The notes under the pieces are model-generated. The model was given only the letters and a program-made list of their open reading frames with translations, was not told where the DNA came from and ran no database searches. Both the position numbers and the translations under genes were made by a program. Source: Planctomycetota bacterium (lineage in GTDB: Bacteria; Planctomycetota; UBA1135). From it: a stretch of 64,000 bases of DNA. Positions 26,529-34,486 of the stretch are shown here, in pieces. Location of the stretch: contig SHNF01000013.1 of NCBI GenBank assembly GCA_004295085.1, forward strand, positions 1-64,000, in the 5' to 3' direction. Within the stretch, counting starts at the first letter, position 1. Each line of letters opens with the position of its first letter.

Positions 26529-28373
26529 TCAGAATCCGCCGTAGGGGTTGTAACGCGCCACGAACAAGTCGCGGTCGCCGGCCGAGGTCAAGGTGGTCTC
26601 GTTCTCGTCGCCGCGGCCGAAGGTTGCAGGACTGTTGAAGCGCCCGGCCAGTCCCACCGAGTTGTCGAAGTAGACCACGGCGCCGAACGCGCCGTCCTTG
26701 CCCGTGCCGCCGGAGCGGGCCGCCCACGCCAGCGCGTTGTCGGCGGTGAGGTGCGCCACGAACGAGTCATTGGCGCCGTCGGCGCTGAACGACACCTCGT
26801 CGGGGGTGCCCTCGCCGAAGACCACGGTGCCGCGGAAGGTGCCGGTGATCACGAAGGAGCCGTCGTCGAAGGCCGCGACGTCGCGGGCGACGTCGCCCAG
26901 GGTGTCGCCCACCCGGCTGACCCAGATGAGGGTGCCGTCACTGTTGAAGCGGCCGTAGAAGATGTCGGCGGCGGCTCCGGCGCTGGTGAGCACGGTCTCG
27001 TTGGGCTCGCCCACCCCGAAGGTGGCCATCCCGTTGAAGGTTCCTACCAGGGCGAAGCTGTCGTCGGTCAGGCGCGCGACGCCCAGCCCGGCGTCCACGC
27101 CGAGGCCGCCGGCGCGCTTGGCCCAGGCCAGCGTGCCGTCGGGGTTGTAGCGGGCGTAGAAAATGTCGCCGTCGCCGTCGGAGATCAGCGTGGTCTCGTT
27201 GGGCTCGCCCAGGCCGAAGGTGGCCGTGCCGGCCATGCCGCCGGTGACCAGGAACGAACCGTCCGGATACGTGCTGATGTCACGGCCGCTCTGGTCCCCG
27301 GTGCCGCCCACATGGCGCACGCCGGACAGAGTTCCACCCGAGTTGTAGACGGCCACGAACATGTCCAGCTGGCCCTGCGAGACCAGCGTGGTCTCGTTGG
27401 GCTCGCCGATGCCGAAGGTGCAGCTGTCGCTGAACTCGCCGGTGGCATAGATGGTCCCGGTGGCCGAGGTCACCACGTGCAGGATCTGCTCGAAGCTGGG
27501 CCCGCCGGCGCTGGTGGCCCAGGCCAGGGTGCCATCGTCGTTGTAGCGCGCCAGGAAGATGTCGGCCCCGCCCAGCGAGATCAGGTCGGTGACGCCGGGC
27601 TCGCCGGCGCCGAAGGTCGCGTTCTTCTCGAAGAAACCGCCGGCCACGGAGCTGCCGTCGGCGAAGCTGGCCACGGCCAGGCCCTTGTCGAATCCTGGCC
27701 CGCCGGCGCGCTTGGCCCAGGCCAGCATGCCGTCGGGGTTGAAGCGCGCCACCGAGATGTCGTCCTCGCCGCCCGAAGCCAGGCTGGTCTCATTGGGCTC
27801 GCCGCTGCCGAAGATGGCGGTGCCTCGGAAGTTGCCGGTGACCACGCAGGCGGCGTCGTCGTACTCGGCGATCGCGGACAAGCTGTCCTCGACCACGCCG
27901 CCGGCGCGCACCGCGTAGCTGACGTTGTCCACCGCCACCGTGCCCGGAGCCGTCGAGCGCACCGGCGCGTGCCGGTCGTCGTCCACCTCGCCCACGATCA
28001 TGAAGGTGGCCTCGTACAAGCGGGCGCTGCCGGCCTCGAAGCTCAGGACGGAGCCGTTCTGCTCGTCGAGCTGGCGCAGGCGCACCTGGTCGAAGGTCGT
28101 GTTCAGGTTGCCGTCCTCGTCGGCGTAGACGCTGATGCGCGCCACGCTGTCCGGGTCCGTCGCGGTCAGTTCCACAAGGAAGGTCTCGCCCTTCACCAGG
28201 CTGATCGGGGCCGCCGGCTGGGTCACGGAGATGCTGGGAGCCGCTCCGGCGCCGCCGGAGCCGCCGCCGCCACCACCGCCGCCGCAGCCGGCGAGCCCGA
28301 GGGCGGCGCCGGCGGCGAGCACGATGGTCCAGGACGGCAGAGTGCCTGAGTGAATGGTCGGGTTCCGTCGCAT
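26529..28373 (-). CDS. lipoprotein with seven-repeat propeller-like domain
   Basis: Protein of 614 residues. The start MRRNPTIHSG leads to a lipoprotein signal ending GLAGC, followed by a poly-Gly linker. A beta-sandwich of about 120 residues precedes seven repeats of about 50-55 residues, each with FGxGEPNETxLxSxG.D.F.ARYNPDGTLAWAKRAGG-like sequence; seven copies fits a seven-bladed propeller (SBBP or delta-60-type repeats). Longer readings upstream of 28373 lack a signal and are not credible. It is the first gene of a unit with the spermidine-synthase-like gene. Cell-surface binding role is inference; no enzymatic motif is seen. Confidence 0.85.
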   Translation of the reverse strand: MRRNPTIHSGTLPSWTIVLAAGAALGLAGCGGGGGGGGSGGAGAAPSISVTQPAAPISLVKGETFLVELTATDPDSVARISVYADEDGNLNTTFDQVRLRQLDEQNGSVLSFEAGSARLYEATFMIVGEVDDDRHAPVRSTAPGTVAVDNVSYAVRAGGVVEDSLSAIAEYDDAACVVTGNFRGTAIFGSGEPNETSLASGGEDDISVARFNPDGMLAWAKRAGGPGFDKGLAVASFADGSSVAGGFFEKNATFGAGEPGVTDLISLGGADIFLARYNDDGTLAWATSAGGPSFEQILHVVTSATGTIYATGEFSDSCTFGIGEPNETTLVSQGQLDMFVAVYNSGGTLSGVRHVGGTGDQSGRDISTYPDGSFLVTGGMAGTATFGLGEPNETTLISDGDGDIFYARYNPDGTLAWAKRAGGLGVDAGLGVARLTDDSFALVGTFNGMATFGVGEPNETVLTSAGAAADIFYGRFNSDGTLIWVSRVGDTLGDVARDVAAFDDGSFVITGTFRGTVVFGEGTPDEVSFSADGANDSFVAHLTADNALAWAARSGGTGKDGAFGAVVYFDNSVGLAGRFNSPATFGRGDENETTLTSAGDRDLFVARYNPYGGF

Positions 28374-28464
28374 GCCAATCCGATGGAGGGGTTGAGGAGC
28401 TTCCCGCCAGTGCACCACACTGCGAGAATAGGGCATTCTACCCCTGGAGGGCGCGCCAGTTGGC

Positions 28465-28490
28465 AAAAAACCTCCGCCTGCGCCGGAGGC
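28465..28490 (-). terminator. intrinsic terminator of the glycine cleavage operon
   Basis: On the minus strand, CCTCCG (28489-28484) pairs with CGGAGG (28476-28471) across a 7-nt loop and is followed by six T residues (28470-28465). It lies directly after the last gene of the gcv operon. It is the clearest intrinsic terminator in the window. Confidence 0.8.
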
Positions 28491-28495
28491 GCTGC

Positions 28496-29218
28496 CTACA
28501 AGCGGCGCGTGAAGGCCTCGGCGGCGTAGCGCGCGGCGGCGATGCGCCGGGCGGCGTTCAGCTCCTCCGCGGTCCAGTCGCCGGGCCGGAAGCGCAAGCC
28601 CAGGGCGGCGCCCAGCGCCGCGGCGAGGTCCTCCCGATCCGGCTCGAATCCGAGGGCGGCGACATCCGGGGTCTCCCGGGGGGGAGCCAGGACCAGGCTG
28701 CCGTGAAACAGGATCCAGCCGCCGCGGCGGCGGGCGGCGCTGCCGAGCAGCTTGCGCCCGCGCAGCGCCAAGTCGAGCGGGGACGAATCGAGAAAGCACC
28801 AGGAGCTGCCCGCGCGGTCGCTGGCCAGGACCTGCCCGCCGCGCACGCTCACCGGCGCGCGCAGCTGCGCGCTCAAGGCCGACGCCAGGGCCTGGTGCAG
28901 GGCCGACATGGCGCGGGCCGGACCGCCCGCCAGCGCGCCGGTTTCCGGGGCGCACAAGCTGTACGTGAGCTCGTGCTCGTGCAGGATGGCCTTGCCGCCG
29001 GTGGCGCGGCGCACCACCTCGCCGCCGCGGGCCAGCACCGCGTCTACGGGTAAGTCCGTATGCCGCTGGAAGTACCCCAGCGACAAGGTCGGCCGCGCCC
29101 AGCGGTAGAAGCGCAGCGTAGGCATGAGGCGCAGCTCCAGCAGCGCCTCGTCCCGGGCCATGTTCTCGGCGCCGGACAAGGCGGCATCGTCGATGCGCCG
29201 GCTCATGACTCCGTGCAT
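28496..29218 (-). CDS. lipoate-protein ligase / LipM-type octanoyltransferase
   Basis: Cytoplasmic enzyme of 240 residues of the BPL/LplA/LipB fold. Motifs: RRATGGKAILHEHEL (70-84, substrate pocket), CFLDSSPLDL (Cys141) and GRKLLGSAARRR with Lys156. The Cys next to CF and the Lys match LipM, which moves octanoyl from acyl carrier protein to GcvH; a lipoate-ligating LplA role is the alternative. The ATG overlaps the gcvPB stop as TGATG, so translation is likely coupled. Its place at the end of the glycine cleavage operon supports a role in lipoylating GcvH. Confidence 0.85.
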   Translation of the reverse strand: MHGVMSRRIDDAALSGAENMARDEALLELRLMPTLRFYRWARPTLSLGYFQRHTDLPVDAVLARGGEVVRRATGGKAILHEHELTYSLCAPETGALAGGPARAMSALHQALASALSAQLRAPVSVRGGQVLASDRAGSSWCFLDSSPLDLALRGRKLLGSAARRRGGWILFHGSLVLAPPRETPDVAALGFEPDREDLAAALGAALGLRFRPGDWTAEELNAARRIAAARYAAEAFTRRL

Positions 29219-30675
29219 CAGGAGCAGCGATAGCAGAGCTGCGGGTCCTTGACGGCGCGGGCTTCGTCCACACGCTGCACCGGAGTGTTGCGCGGGGCGC
29301 CGGTCAGGATCTCGGGGCTCTGCAGCGCTTCGTCGGCGATCTGGTTGAGCGCGCCGGCGAAGGAGTCGAGCGTCTCCTTGGACTCGGTCTCCGTCGGCTC
29401 GATCATGAGCGCTTCGGGCACCACCAGCGGGAAGTAGATGGTGGGCGGGTGGAAGCCGAGCTCGATCAGGCGCTTGGCGACGTCCAGGGTCCTGATGCCC
29501 TGGTCCTTGACTTCGCTCTTCGGCCGCGCCACGAACTCGTGCATGCAGATGCGGTCGTAGGGAACGCGCCACTTCTGGTGCACCTTGACCCGCAGGTAGT
29601 TGGCGTTGAGCACCGCGTTCTCGGCCACGCGCCGCAGCCCTTCGGCGCCCAGGCGCTTGGCGTAGCAGTAGGCGCGCAGCAGCACCAGGAAGTTGCCGTG
29701 CCAGGCGCGCACGCGCCCGATGCTGTGCGGGCGGTCGTGGTCCAGGCGGTAGCCGTCCTCGTCCTCGACCACGCGCGGCACCGGCAGGTACTTGCCGAGC
29801 TCGGCAGTCACGCAGATGGGGCCCGCACCCGGACCACCGCCGCCGTGGGGCGTGCTGAAGGTCTTGTGCAGGTTCAGGTGCATCATGTCCACGCCGAAGT
29901 CGCCCGGCCGCGCGATCCCGACGATGGCGTTGAAGTTGGCGCCGTCCATGTACACCTTGCCGCCGGCCGCGTGCACCTCGCGGCAGATCTCGGCGATCTT
30001 CTCCTCGAACAGGCCGAGCGTGTTCGGATTGGTGATCATGAGGCCGGCGGTGTCCGGTCCCAGGTGCTCGCGCAGGTCCGGCACGTCCAGCAGGCCGGTG
30101 TCGCTGGTCTTGATGGAGACGACGCGGAAGCCGGCCAGGGTGCACGAGGCGGGGTTGGTGCCGTGGGCGCTGTCCGGAATGAGGATGGTGCGCCGCTGCG
30201 TCTGGCCGGTCTCGTCCAGCCAGGCGCGCAGCACCATGAGCGCGGTCAGCTCGCCGTGGGCGCCCGCGGAAGGGTGCAGGGTCACTTCTGGCAGCCCGGT
30301 GCAGGCCGCCAGGATCTGCTGCAGCTCGAATAGCACGCCCAGCGCGCCCTGGACCTCGCCGTCGTCCTGCAGGGGGTGCAGGCCGGCGAAGGACTCCAGC
30401 GCCGCCAGCTTCTCGTGCACGACCGGGTTGTACTTCATCGTGCACGAGCCGAGCGGGTAGAAGTTGGTGGTGATGGCGTAGTTCTTCTGGCTGAGACGCG
30501 TGTAGTGGCGCACCAGGTCCAGCTCGCCCAGCTCCGGCAGCGCCGGGGGCCGCTGGCGCAGTTCCGAGGCAGGCAGTCCCTCCGTGGCGCGAGCTCTCTC
30601 GGCCCCCGCCGTGCGCGTGCAGCGGCGCCCGGGGCGCGAGGCTTCGAACAGCAGCGGCTCGGGGAACAGGCTCAC
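29218..30675 (-). CDS. gcvPB: glycine dehydrogenase (decarboxylating) subunit 2, P-protein
   Basis: PLP enzyme of 485 residues. With GcvPA it decarboxylates glycine and passes aminomethyl to the lipoyl arm of GcvH. Evidence: MKYNPVVHEKLAAL, PSAGAHGELTALMVLRA, DSAHGTNPAS, and the PLP lysine in NLHKTFSTPHGGGGPG (Lys271). The start is GTG, overlapping the gcvPA stop by four bases (GTGA). A two-gene P-protein is the normal layout in many bacteria outside the Enterobacteria. Fourth gene of the riboswitch-controlled operon. Confidence 0.96.
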   Translation of the reverse strand: MSLFPEPLLFEASRPGRRCTRTAGAERARATEGLPASELRQRPPALPELGELDLVRHYTRLSQKNYAITTNFYPLGSCTMKYNPVVHEKLAALESFAGLHPLQDDGEVQGALGVLFELQQILAACTGLPEVTLHPSAGAHGELTALMVLRAWLDETGQTQRRTILIPDSAHGTNPASCTLAGFRVVSIKTSDTGLLDVPDLREHLGPDTAGLMITNPNTLGLFEEKIAEICREVHAAGGKVYMDGANFNAIVGIARPGDFGVDMMHLNLHKTFSTPHGGGGPGAGPICVTAELGKYLPVPRVVEDEDGYRLDHDRPHSIGRVRAWHGNFLVLLRAYCYAKRLGAEGLRRVAENAVLNANYLRVKVHQKWRVPYDRICMHEFVARPKSEVKDQGIRTLDVAKRLIELGFHPPTIYFPLVVPEALMIEPTETESKETLDSFAGALNQIADEALQSPEILTGAPRNTPVQRVDEARAVKDPQLCYRCS

Positions 30676-32033
30676 AGCGCCATCTCCATGCGCAAGGTGT
30701 CGGCCGCCACCTGGGCCAGCTGCGCGATCGACTGCGGGGTGGTGCGCTCGGTGCAGGCCAGGGTGAACACGCCCTCGAGGCCGGGGTACCAGCGGCTCAA
30801 GGGCAGCACGGCGGCGATGCCGGCCTGCTGCAGCGCGGTCTTGAGGCGGGTGACGGCCGGCTCGCCGCCGGCGATCCGGAACGGGATCTCGTTGAAGAAG
30901 GGCTGGCCCGGGAAGGCTTCGCGGATCGCGGATACCTGCAGCAGGGACGCGCGCAGCTCCAGGGCGCGCTGGCGCGACACGCAGGCCATCTCCTCGAGCC
31001 CGCGCGGGCCGACGGCGGCCATGAAGATGCAGCCGCGCAGGGCGATCAGCGCGTTGTTCGTGCAGATGTTGCTGGTGGCCTTCTCGCGCCGGATGTGCTG
31101 CTCGCGCGTCTGGAAGGTGAGGGTGAAGGCGCGGCGCCCCTGGCGGTCCAAGGTGGTGCCGACCAGTCGGCCCGGCATGCGCCGCACGAAGCGCTCGCGC
31201 GCGGCGAAGAAGCCGAAGGACGGTCCGCCGTAGCCCATGGGCACGCCCAGGGACTGGCCGTCGCCGACCACGACGTCGAAGCCGGCGGCGCCCGGCGAGC
31301 GCAGCAGCCCCAGCGCCACCGGGTACACCGCGGCGATGCTGAGGGCCCCGCTGTCTCGGGCCAGAGCCGCGGGACGGTCCAGGGCCTCCACCAGGCCCAG
31401 GAAGTTGGGCTGCTGCACCAGGACGGCCGCGGTGTCCGCGCCGACCAGGCCCTCCCAGGACGTGAGGCCGTCGCGCAGCGGCGCCTCGACCATTTCCAGG
31501 TCCTGGTGGCGGCCGTATGTGCGCAGCGCCTCGCGCGTGTGCGGGTGCACGCCCGCGCTCACCACGATGCGGCGGCGTCCGGTGGCACCGACCGCCATGA
31601 GGGCGGCCTCCGCCGCGGCCGAGGCGCCGTCGTACATGGAGGCGTTCGCGACCTCCAGTCCGCACAGCTCGGCGATCATGGATTGGAACTCGAAGATCCA
31701 CTGCAGCGTCCCCTGTGAGCATTCCGGCTGGTACGGCGTGTACGCGGTCAGGAACTCGCTGCGCTGCATCAGGTGGTCCACCAGCGCCGGCCAGGCGTGG
31801 TCGTACACCCCGCCGCCCAGGAAGCAGGGACGCGCCGAGGCGGCGCGGTTCCAGGTGCCGATGCCGCTGACGTGCTCGTTGAGCTGCTGCTCGGTCAGGC
31901 CCGGATCCAGGGGCAGGGCACCGGCCACGCGCAGGCCGGCCGGGATCGGCGCGAACAGGTCCTCCAGGGAGCGCGCGCCGATGGCGGCCAGCATGGCCTG
32001 CTGATCGGCTTCGGTGTTCTGGATGTACGGCAT
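30672..32033 (-). CDS. gcvPA: glycine dehydrogenase (decarboxylating) subunit 1, P-protein
   Basis: Protein of 453 residues, the alpha half of the split P-protein. Landmarks: MPYIQNTEADQQAML start, FLGGGVYDHAWPALVDHL, the FLTAYTPYQPECSQGTLQ segment, ASMYDGASAAAEA, and ATSNICTNNALIALRG near the end, all typical of GcvPA. The family forms a heterotetramer with GcvPB. Starts four bases after the gcvH stop codon region; third gene of the operon. Nothing unusual was seen. Confidence 0.96.
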   Translation of the reverse strand: MPYIQNTEADQQAMLAAIGARSLEDLFAPIPAGLRVAGALPLDPGLTEQQLNEHVSGIGTWNRAASARPCFLGGGVYDHAWPALVDHLMQRSEFLTAYTPYQPECSQGTLQWIFEFQSMIAELCGLEVANASMYDGASAAAEAALMAVGATGRRRIVVSAGVHPHTREALRTYGRHQDLEMVEAPLRDGLTSWEGLVGADTAAVLVQQPNFLGLVEALDRPAALARDSGALSIAAVYPVALGLLRSPGAAGFDVVVGDGQSLGVPMGYGGPSFGFFAARERFVRRMPGRLVGTTLDRQGRRAFTLTFQTREQHIRREKATSNICTNNALIALRGCIFMAAVGPRGLEEMACVSRQRALELRASLLQVSAIREAFPGQPFFNEIPFRIAGGEPAVTRLKTALQQAGIAAVLPLSRWYPGLEGVFTLACTERTTPQSIAQLAQVAADTLRMEMAL

Positions 32034-32037
32034 GGGC

Positions 32038-32424
32038 TCAGTGCGCGGCGGCGACCCGTTGTTCGTAGGACTTGGCGTCCAGCAGCCCGGAAAGGGCCTG
32101 GGCCGGAGCTTTGATGCGCAGCTTGATGAGCCAGCCGCCGCCGAAGGGATCGGTCTGCAAGGTGTCCAGGTCGTCGCTCAGGGCGGAGTTGACCTCCACG
32201 ATCTCGCCATCCGCCGGCGCATAGAGATCGGACACGGCCTTGACCGACTCTACTTCACCGAAGGACTCGCCCTTGCGCAGCACGCGCCCGGGCTTGGGCA
32301 GGTCCAGGTACACCAGCTCGCCGAGCTGCTCCACGGCGAAGTCGGTGATGCCGACCAGGACGATGTCGCCGTTCAGCTTGGCCCATTCATGGCTTTCCGC
32401 GTAGGAGCGGTCGGAGGGGCGCAT
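32038..32424 (-). CDS. gcvH: glycine cleavage system H protein
   Basis: Lipoyl carrier of 128 residues. SHEWAKLNGDIVLVGITDFAV at the start and GESFGEVESVKAVSDLYAP with the lipoyl Lys62 are diagnostic. It shuttles the aminomethyl group between P-, T- and L-proteins and is the likely substrate of the LipM/LplA-like enzyme encoded at the end of the same operon. It lies 10 bases after gcvT. No gene for the L-protein (dihydrolipoyl dehydrogenase) is in the window. Confidence 0.96.
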   Translation of the reverse strand: MRPSDRSYAESHEWAKLNGDIVLVGITDFAVEQLGELVYLDLPKPGRVLRKGESFGEVESVKAVSDLYAPADGEIVEVNSALSDDLDTLQTDPFGGGWLIKLRIKAPAQALSGLLDAKSYEQRVAAAH

Positions 32425-32434
32425 GCGGTTGTCT

Positions 32435-33535
32435 CTATTCGCGGGAACGATGGGAGACGAAGGGGAGAGGGACGCGCTGCACCGGTACGTTCTTGCCGCG
32501 CGCGTCCACGCTGAGCTCGCCCTGGGCGTCGCTGCGCACGTAGGCCGTGGCGATGGGCTGGTCCAGCCACGCCGACCACACCCCCGAGCACACCAGGCCG
32601 ACGGGCTGGCCCGCGCACAGGACCGGGTAACCCTCCCGGGGCGGGCGCTGCTCGGCGCGCAGGCCGACCAGCTGCCGGCTGCTCGGGGGCATGGCGCGCA
32701 GCGCCGCCGCGCCCACGAAATCGCGGGTCTGCCAGCCCTTCATGGCGAAGCCCAGGCCGGCTTCGAAGGGCTGCACGCCTTCGTGGATCTCGTGGCCGTA
32801 CAGCGGCAGCGCCGCTTCCAGGCGCAGCACGTCGCGGGCGCCCAGGCCCACGGCCACGGCGCCCGCGGCCAGCAGCCGCTCCCAGACCGGCTGGATCTGG
32901 GACGGCGTGACGAACAGCTCGTAGCCGTGCTCCCCGGTGTAGCCGGTGCGGGCCACGAACAACGGCCCCAGGTCGGGCGTCGGCAGCTGCGCCAGATCCA
33001 GGAACCGGGGGCAGAAGCCGGACTGGCCGCTGAGCTGCTCCAGCAGCTGGCGCGAGTCCGGGCCTTGCAGCGCCAGGATGCCGCCGCCGTCCTCGGTGAC
33101 GTCCGTGAGGCGCGTGGTCTGCATGCGCGCGGCCAGCGTCGCGCGGTCGCGCTCCCGGTTGGACGCGTTCACGACCATGAAGTACTCGGACGGTCCGGTG
33201 CGGTAGGTGATGAGGTCGTCGAGGATCGTGCCGCGCTCGTTCAGCAGCAGGTTGTAGCGGGCCTTGCCCACCGGCTGGTCGGCTGTGGCGCCGCCCAGCG
33301 CGCGGTCCAGCTCCGCGGCCGCGTCCGGCCCGCGGAACCAGAAGCGGGCCATGTGCGAAACGTCGAAGATCCCGGCCGAGCTGCGCACCGCCCGGGCCTC
33401 CTTGAGGATGGAGCCGTAGTCCAGGGGCATGCTCCAGCCGGCGAAGGGCACCAGCTTGGCGCCGCGCGCGGCGTGGGCTGCGTGCAGGGGGGTGTGGAGC
33501 AGGCTGGCTCCGGGGCTCAAGGGTGGGCTGGACAT
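32435..33535 (-). CDS. gcvT: aminomethyltransferase, glycine cleavage T protein
   Basis: Enzyme of 366 residues that transfers the methylene group to tetrahydrofolate and releases ammonia. Landmarks: TPLHAAHAARGAKLVPFAGW, GIFDVSHMARFWFRG, the ILDDLITYR segment with catalytic Asp pair 106-107, and ARTGYTGEHGYELF. The start MSSPPLSPG is chosen because sequence further upstream is the glycine riboswitch and not coding. First gene of the operon. Confidence 0.96.
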   Translation of the reverse strand: MSSPPLSPGASLLHTPLHAAHAARGAKLVPFAGWSMPLDYGSILKEARAVRSSAGIFDVSHMARFWFRGPDAAAELDRALGGATADQPVGKARYNLLLNERGTILDDLITYRTGPSEYFMVVNASNRERDRATLAARMQTTRLTDVTEDGGGILALQGPDSRQLLEQLSGQSGFCPRFLDLAQLPTPDLGPLFVARTGYTGEHGYELFVTPSQIQPVWERLLAAGAVAVGLGARDVLRLEAALPLYGHEIHEGVQPFEAGLGFAMKGWQTRDFVGAAALRAMPPSSRQLVGLRAEQRPPREGYPVLCAGQPVGLVCSGVWSAWLDQPIATAYVRSDAQGELSVDARGKNVPVQRVPLPFVSHRSRE

Positions 33536-33579
33536 GCGCGCGCGTTGCTGCCCCTGTCCTCCAGGAGTCCGTCCAGCCG

Positions 33580-33672
33580 CGGTACTGGGTACCTGAGAGT
33601 TTCGCGGCGCCGCCGCTTGCCCCTTCGGTGTCCGCTCGGCCTGCCGCACCGGCGGAACTCTCCCGCAACCTT
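33580..33672 (-). promoter_or_regulatory. glycine riboswitch (single aptamer)
   Basis: Read on the minus strand, GGGAGAG (33664-33658) pairs with CTCTC (33599-33595), and the core contains CACCGAAGGGGCAA followed by AAACTCTCAGGTA. These are the consensus blocks of the glycine aptamer: G-rich P1, CCGAAGG.GCAA junction and CTCTCAGG end. Only one aptamer is present. About 45 bases remain before the gcvT ATG. Glycine binding would control the whole gcv operon, as is usual for gcv leaders; on or off direction cannot be read here. Confidence 0.92.
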
Positions 33673-33686
33673 CTTCCGGGGGCGGA

Positions 33687-33715
33687 ATTGTCCGCTCCAG
33701 GCGCCCCAGCGTCAA
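33687..33715 (-). promoter_or_regulatory. promoter of the gcv operon
   Basis: On the minus strand TTGACG (33715-33710), 17 bases, GACAAT (33692-33687), giving a start about seven bases on and thus shortly before the riboswitch. The -35 is half of an inverted repeat GTCAAC-N10-GTTGAC (33711-33732) shared with the divergent rpmB promoter. Confidence 0.65.
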
Positions 33716-33727
33716 CCCGGGGCGCGG

Positions 33728-33756
33728 TTGACCGCCTGTCCACAGGCCCCTAAGCT
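33728..33756 (+). promoter_or_regulatory. promoter of rpmB
   Basis: TTGACC (33728-33733), 17 bases, TAAGCT (33751-33756), placed about 27 bases before the rpmB ATG. GGGAGCG six bases before the ATG may serve as ribosome site. It is divergent from the gcv promoter. Confidence 0.5.
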
Positions 33757-33783
33757 GTTCGGCCCGGAACGGGAGCGAACACC

Positions 33784-34092
33784 ATGGCACGCGTCTGCGA
33801 AGTGAGCGGCAAGAAGACGGTCTTCGGCATGCAGATTGCCCGCCGTGGTCTCGCCAAGGCCAAGGGTGGAGTCGGCCTGAAGACCACCGGTTATACCCAC
33901 CGCGCCTTCAAGCCGAACATCCAGAAGCTGCGCGTTCTGCTGCCGGACGGCACGGTGCGCCGCATGAAGCTGAGCACCGGCGTCATCAAGTCCGGGCACA
34001 TCACGGTGAAAGTCAGGGGCAAGATGCGCCACGTGCCGCTGGTGAAGGCGCTGCGCGGCCGCAACCGCGCGTACGCCAGGAAGAAGGACTGA
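33784..34092 (+). CDS. rpmB: ribosomal protein bL28
   Basis: Protein of 102 residues. The start MARVCEVSGKKTVFGMQIA and the later basic strand KLRVLLPDGTVRRMKLSTG match bL28 of the large ribosomal subunit. The C-terminus is longer than in E. coli and ends GRNRAYARKKD. The zinc-binding Cys set of some L28 forms is not present. Monocistronic by layout: the next gene has its own AT-rich leader. Confidence 0.95.
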   Translation: MARVCEVSGKKTVFGMQIARRGLAKAKGGVGLKTTGYTHRAFKPNIQKLRVLLPDGTVRRMKLSTGVIKSGHITVKVRGKMRHVPLVKALRGRNRAYARKKD

Positions 34093-34139
34093 CGCGCCGC
34101 GCCGCGCAACGCGCACGCGTCCCCTTCCCCCCGTCCACG

Positions 34140-34230
34140 AAATCCGGAGAAAATTCCGAATTACGGGAAAATTCTGTGCAGCCGTGCCGATGGACCGATT
34201 AGGGCACGCCGCTCCTTGGCGTGGAGCGGG
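34140..34230 (+). promoter_or_regulatory. AT-rich leader region with hairpin before the histone-like gene
   Basis: An AT-rich island with two copies of a GG(A)GAAAATTC-type motif (34146-34156 and 34165-34174) stands out from the GC-rich surroundings, and a 7-bp perfect hairpin CCGCTCC/GGAGCGG follows at 34209-34229. No good -35/-10 pair could be fixed. A ribosome site GGAG lies six bases before the ATG at 34264. A promoter or protein-binding site is likely, its form uncertain. Confidence 0.35.
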
Positions 34231-34263
34231 CCCGCACAATCTGGATCCAGTAACGGAGTAAAC

Positions 34264-34377
34264 ATGGCTGCGAAACGGAGAAAGAAGGCTGCGAAGAGAG
34301 GTGGACGGAAGAAGGCCGCGAAGCGCGGCGGGCGCAAGAAGGCTCGCCGAGGTGGGCGGCGCAAGAAGGCCGCTTAG
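34264..34377 (+). CDS. histone-like Lys/Arg-rich peptide, 37 residues
   Basis: A very short open reading frame: MAAKRRKKAAKRGGRKKA, then two further near-repeats of KRGGRKKA. It consists almost only of Lys, Arg, Ala and Gly. Composition and repeats resemble small H1-like (Hc1-type) DNA-binding proteins and C-terminal tails of HU in some phyla. GGAG with good spacing precedes it, and a 10-bp terminator-like hairpin follows 22 bases after its stop. It sits between rpmB and an HU/IHF-like gene, which suggests a nucleoid or ribosome-related role. Real translation is inferred from these signals. Confidence 0.65.
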   Translation: MAAKRRKKAAKRGGRKKAAKRGGRKKARRGGRRKKAA

Positions 34378-34399
34378 TCCCCCTCTTTGTCAACGGTCG

Positions 34400-34431
34400 G
34401 GCCCCGGGATGTGTGCTACGCTCCCGGGGCC
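34400..34431 (+). terminator. terminator-like hairpin after the histone-like gene
   Basis: GGCCCCGGGA (34400-34409) pairs perfectly with TCCCGGGGCC (34422-34431) over a 12-nt loop, followed by TGTCTCTTTC. The T-run is interrupted, so an intrinsic terminator is likely but weaker than the one at 28465-28490. Confidence 0.55.
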
Positions 34432-34486
34432 TGTCTCTTTCACAGGCGCCCCCAATCTTCCAGTCGCGTCTTTCTTTCTTGATGCC

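Noticed and set aside
26529-28361. Regular repeats considered as a CRISPR or tandem DNA array
   Set aside because: The repeats are protein-coding (about 150-165 bases each, diverged at third positions) and form a propeller-like domain.
28496-30445. A long reading suggesting a GcvPB-ligase fusion
   Set aside because: The upstream part is an out-of-frame reading of gcvPB. The ligase has its own ATG overlapping the gcvPB stop.
33536-33790. An N-terminal extension of GcvT
   Set aside because: The bases hold a glycine aptamer and its promoter; the translated sequence matches nothing in GcvT.
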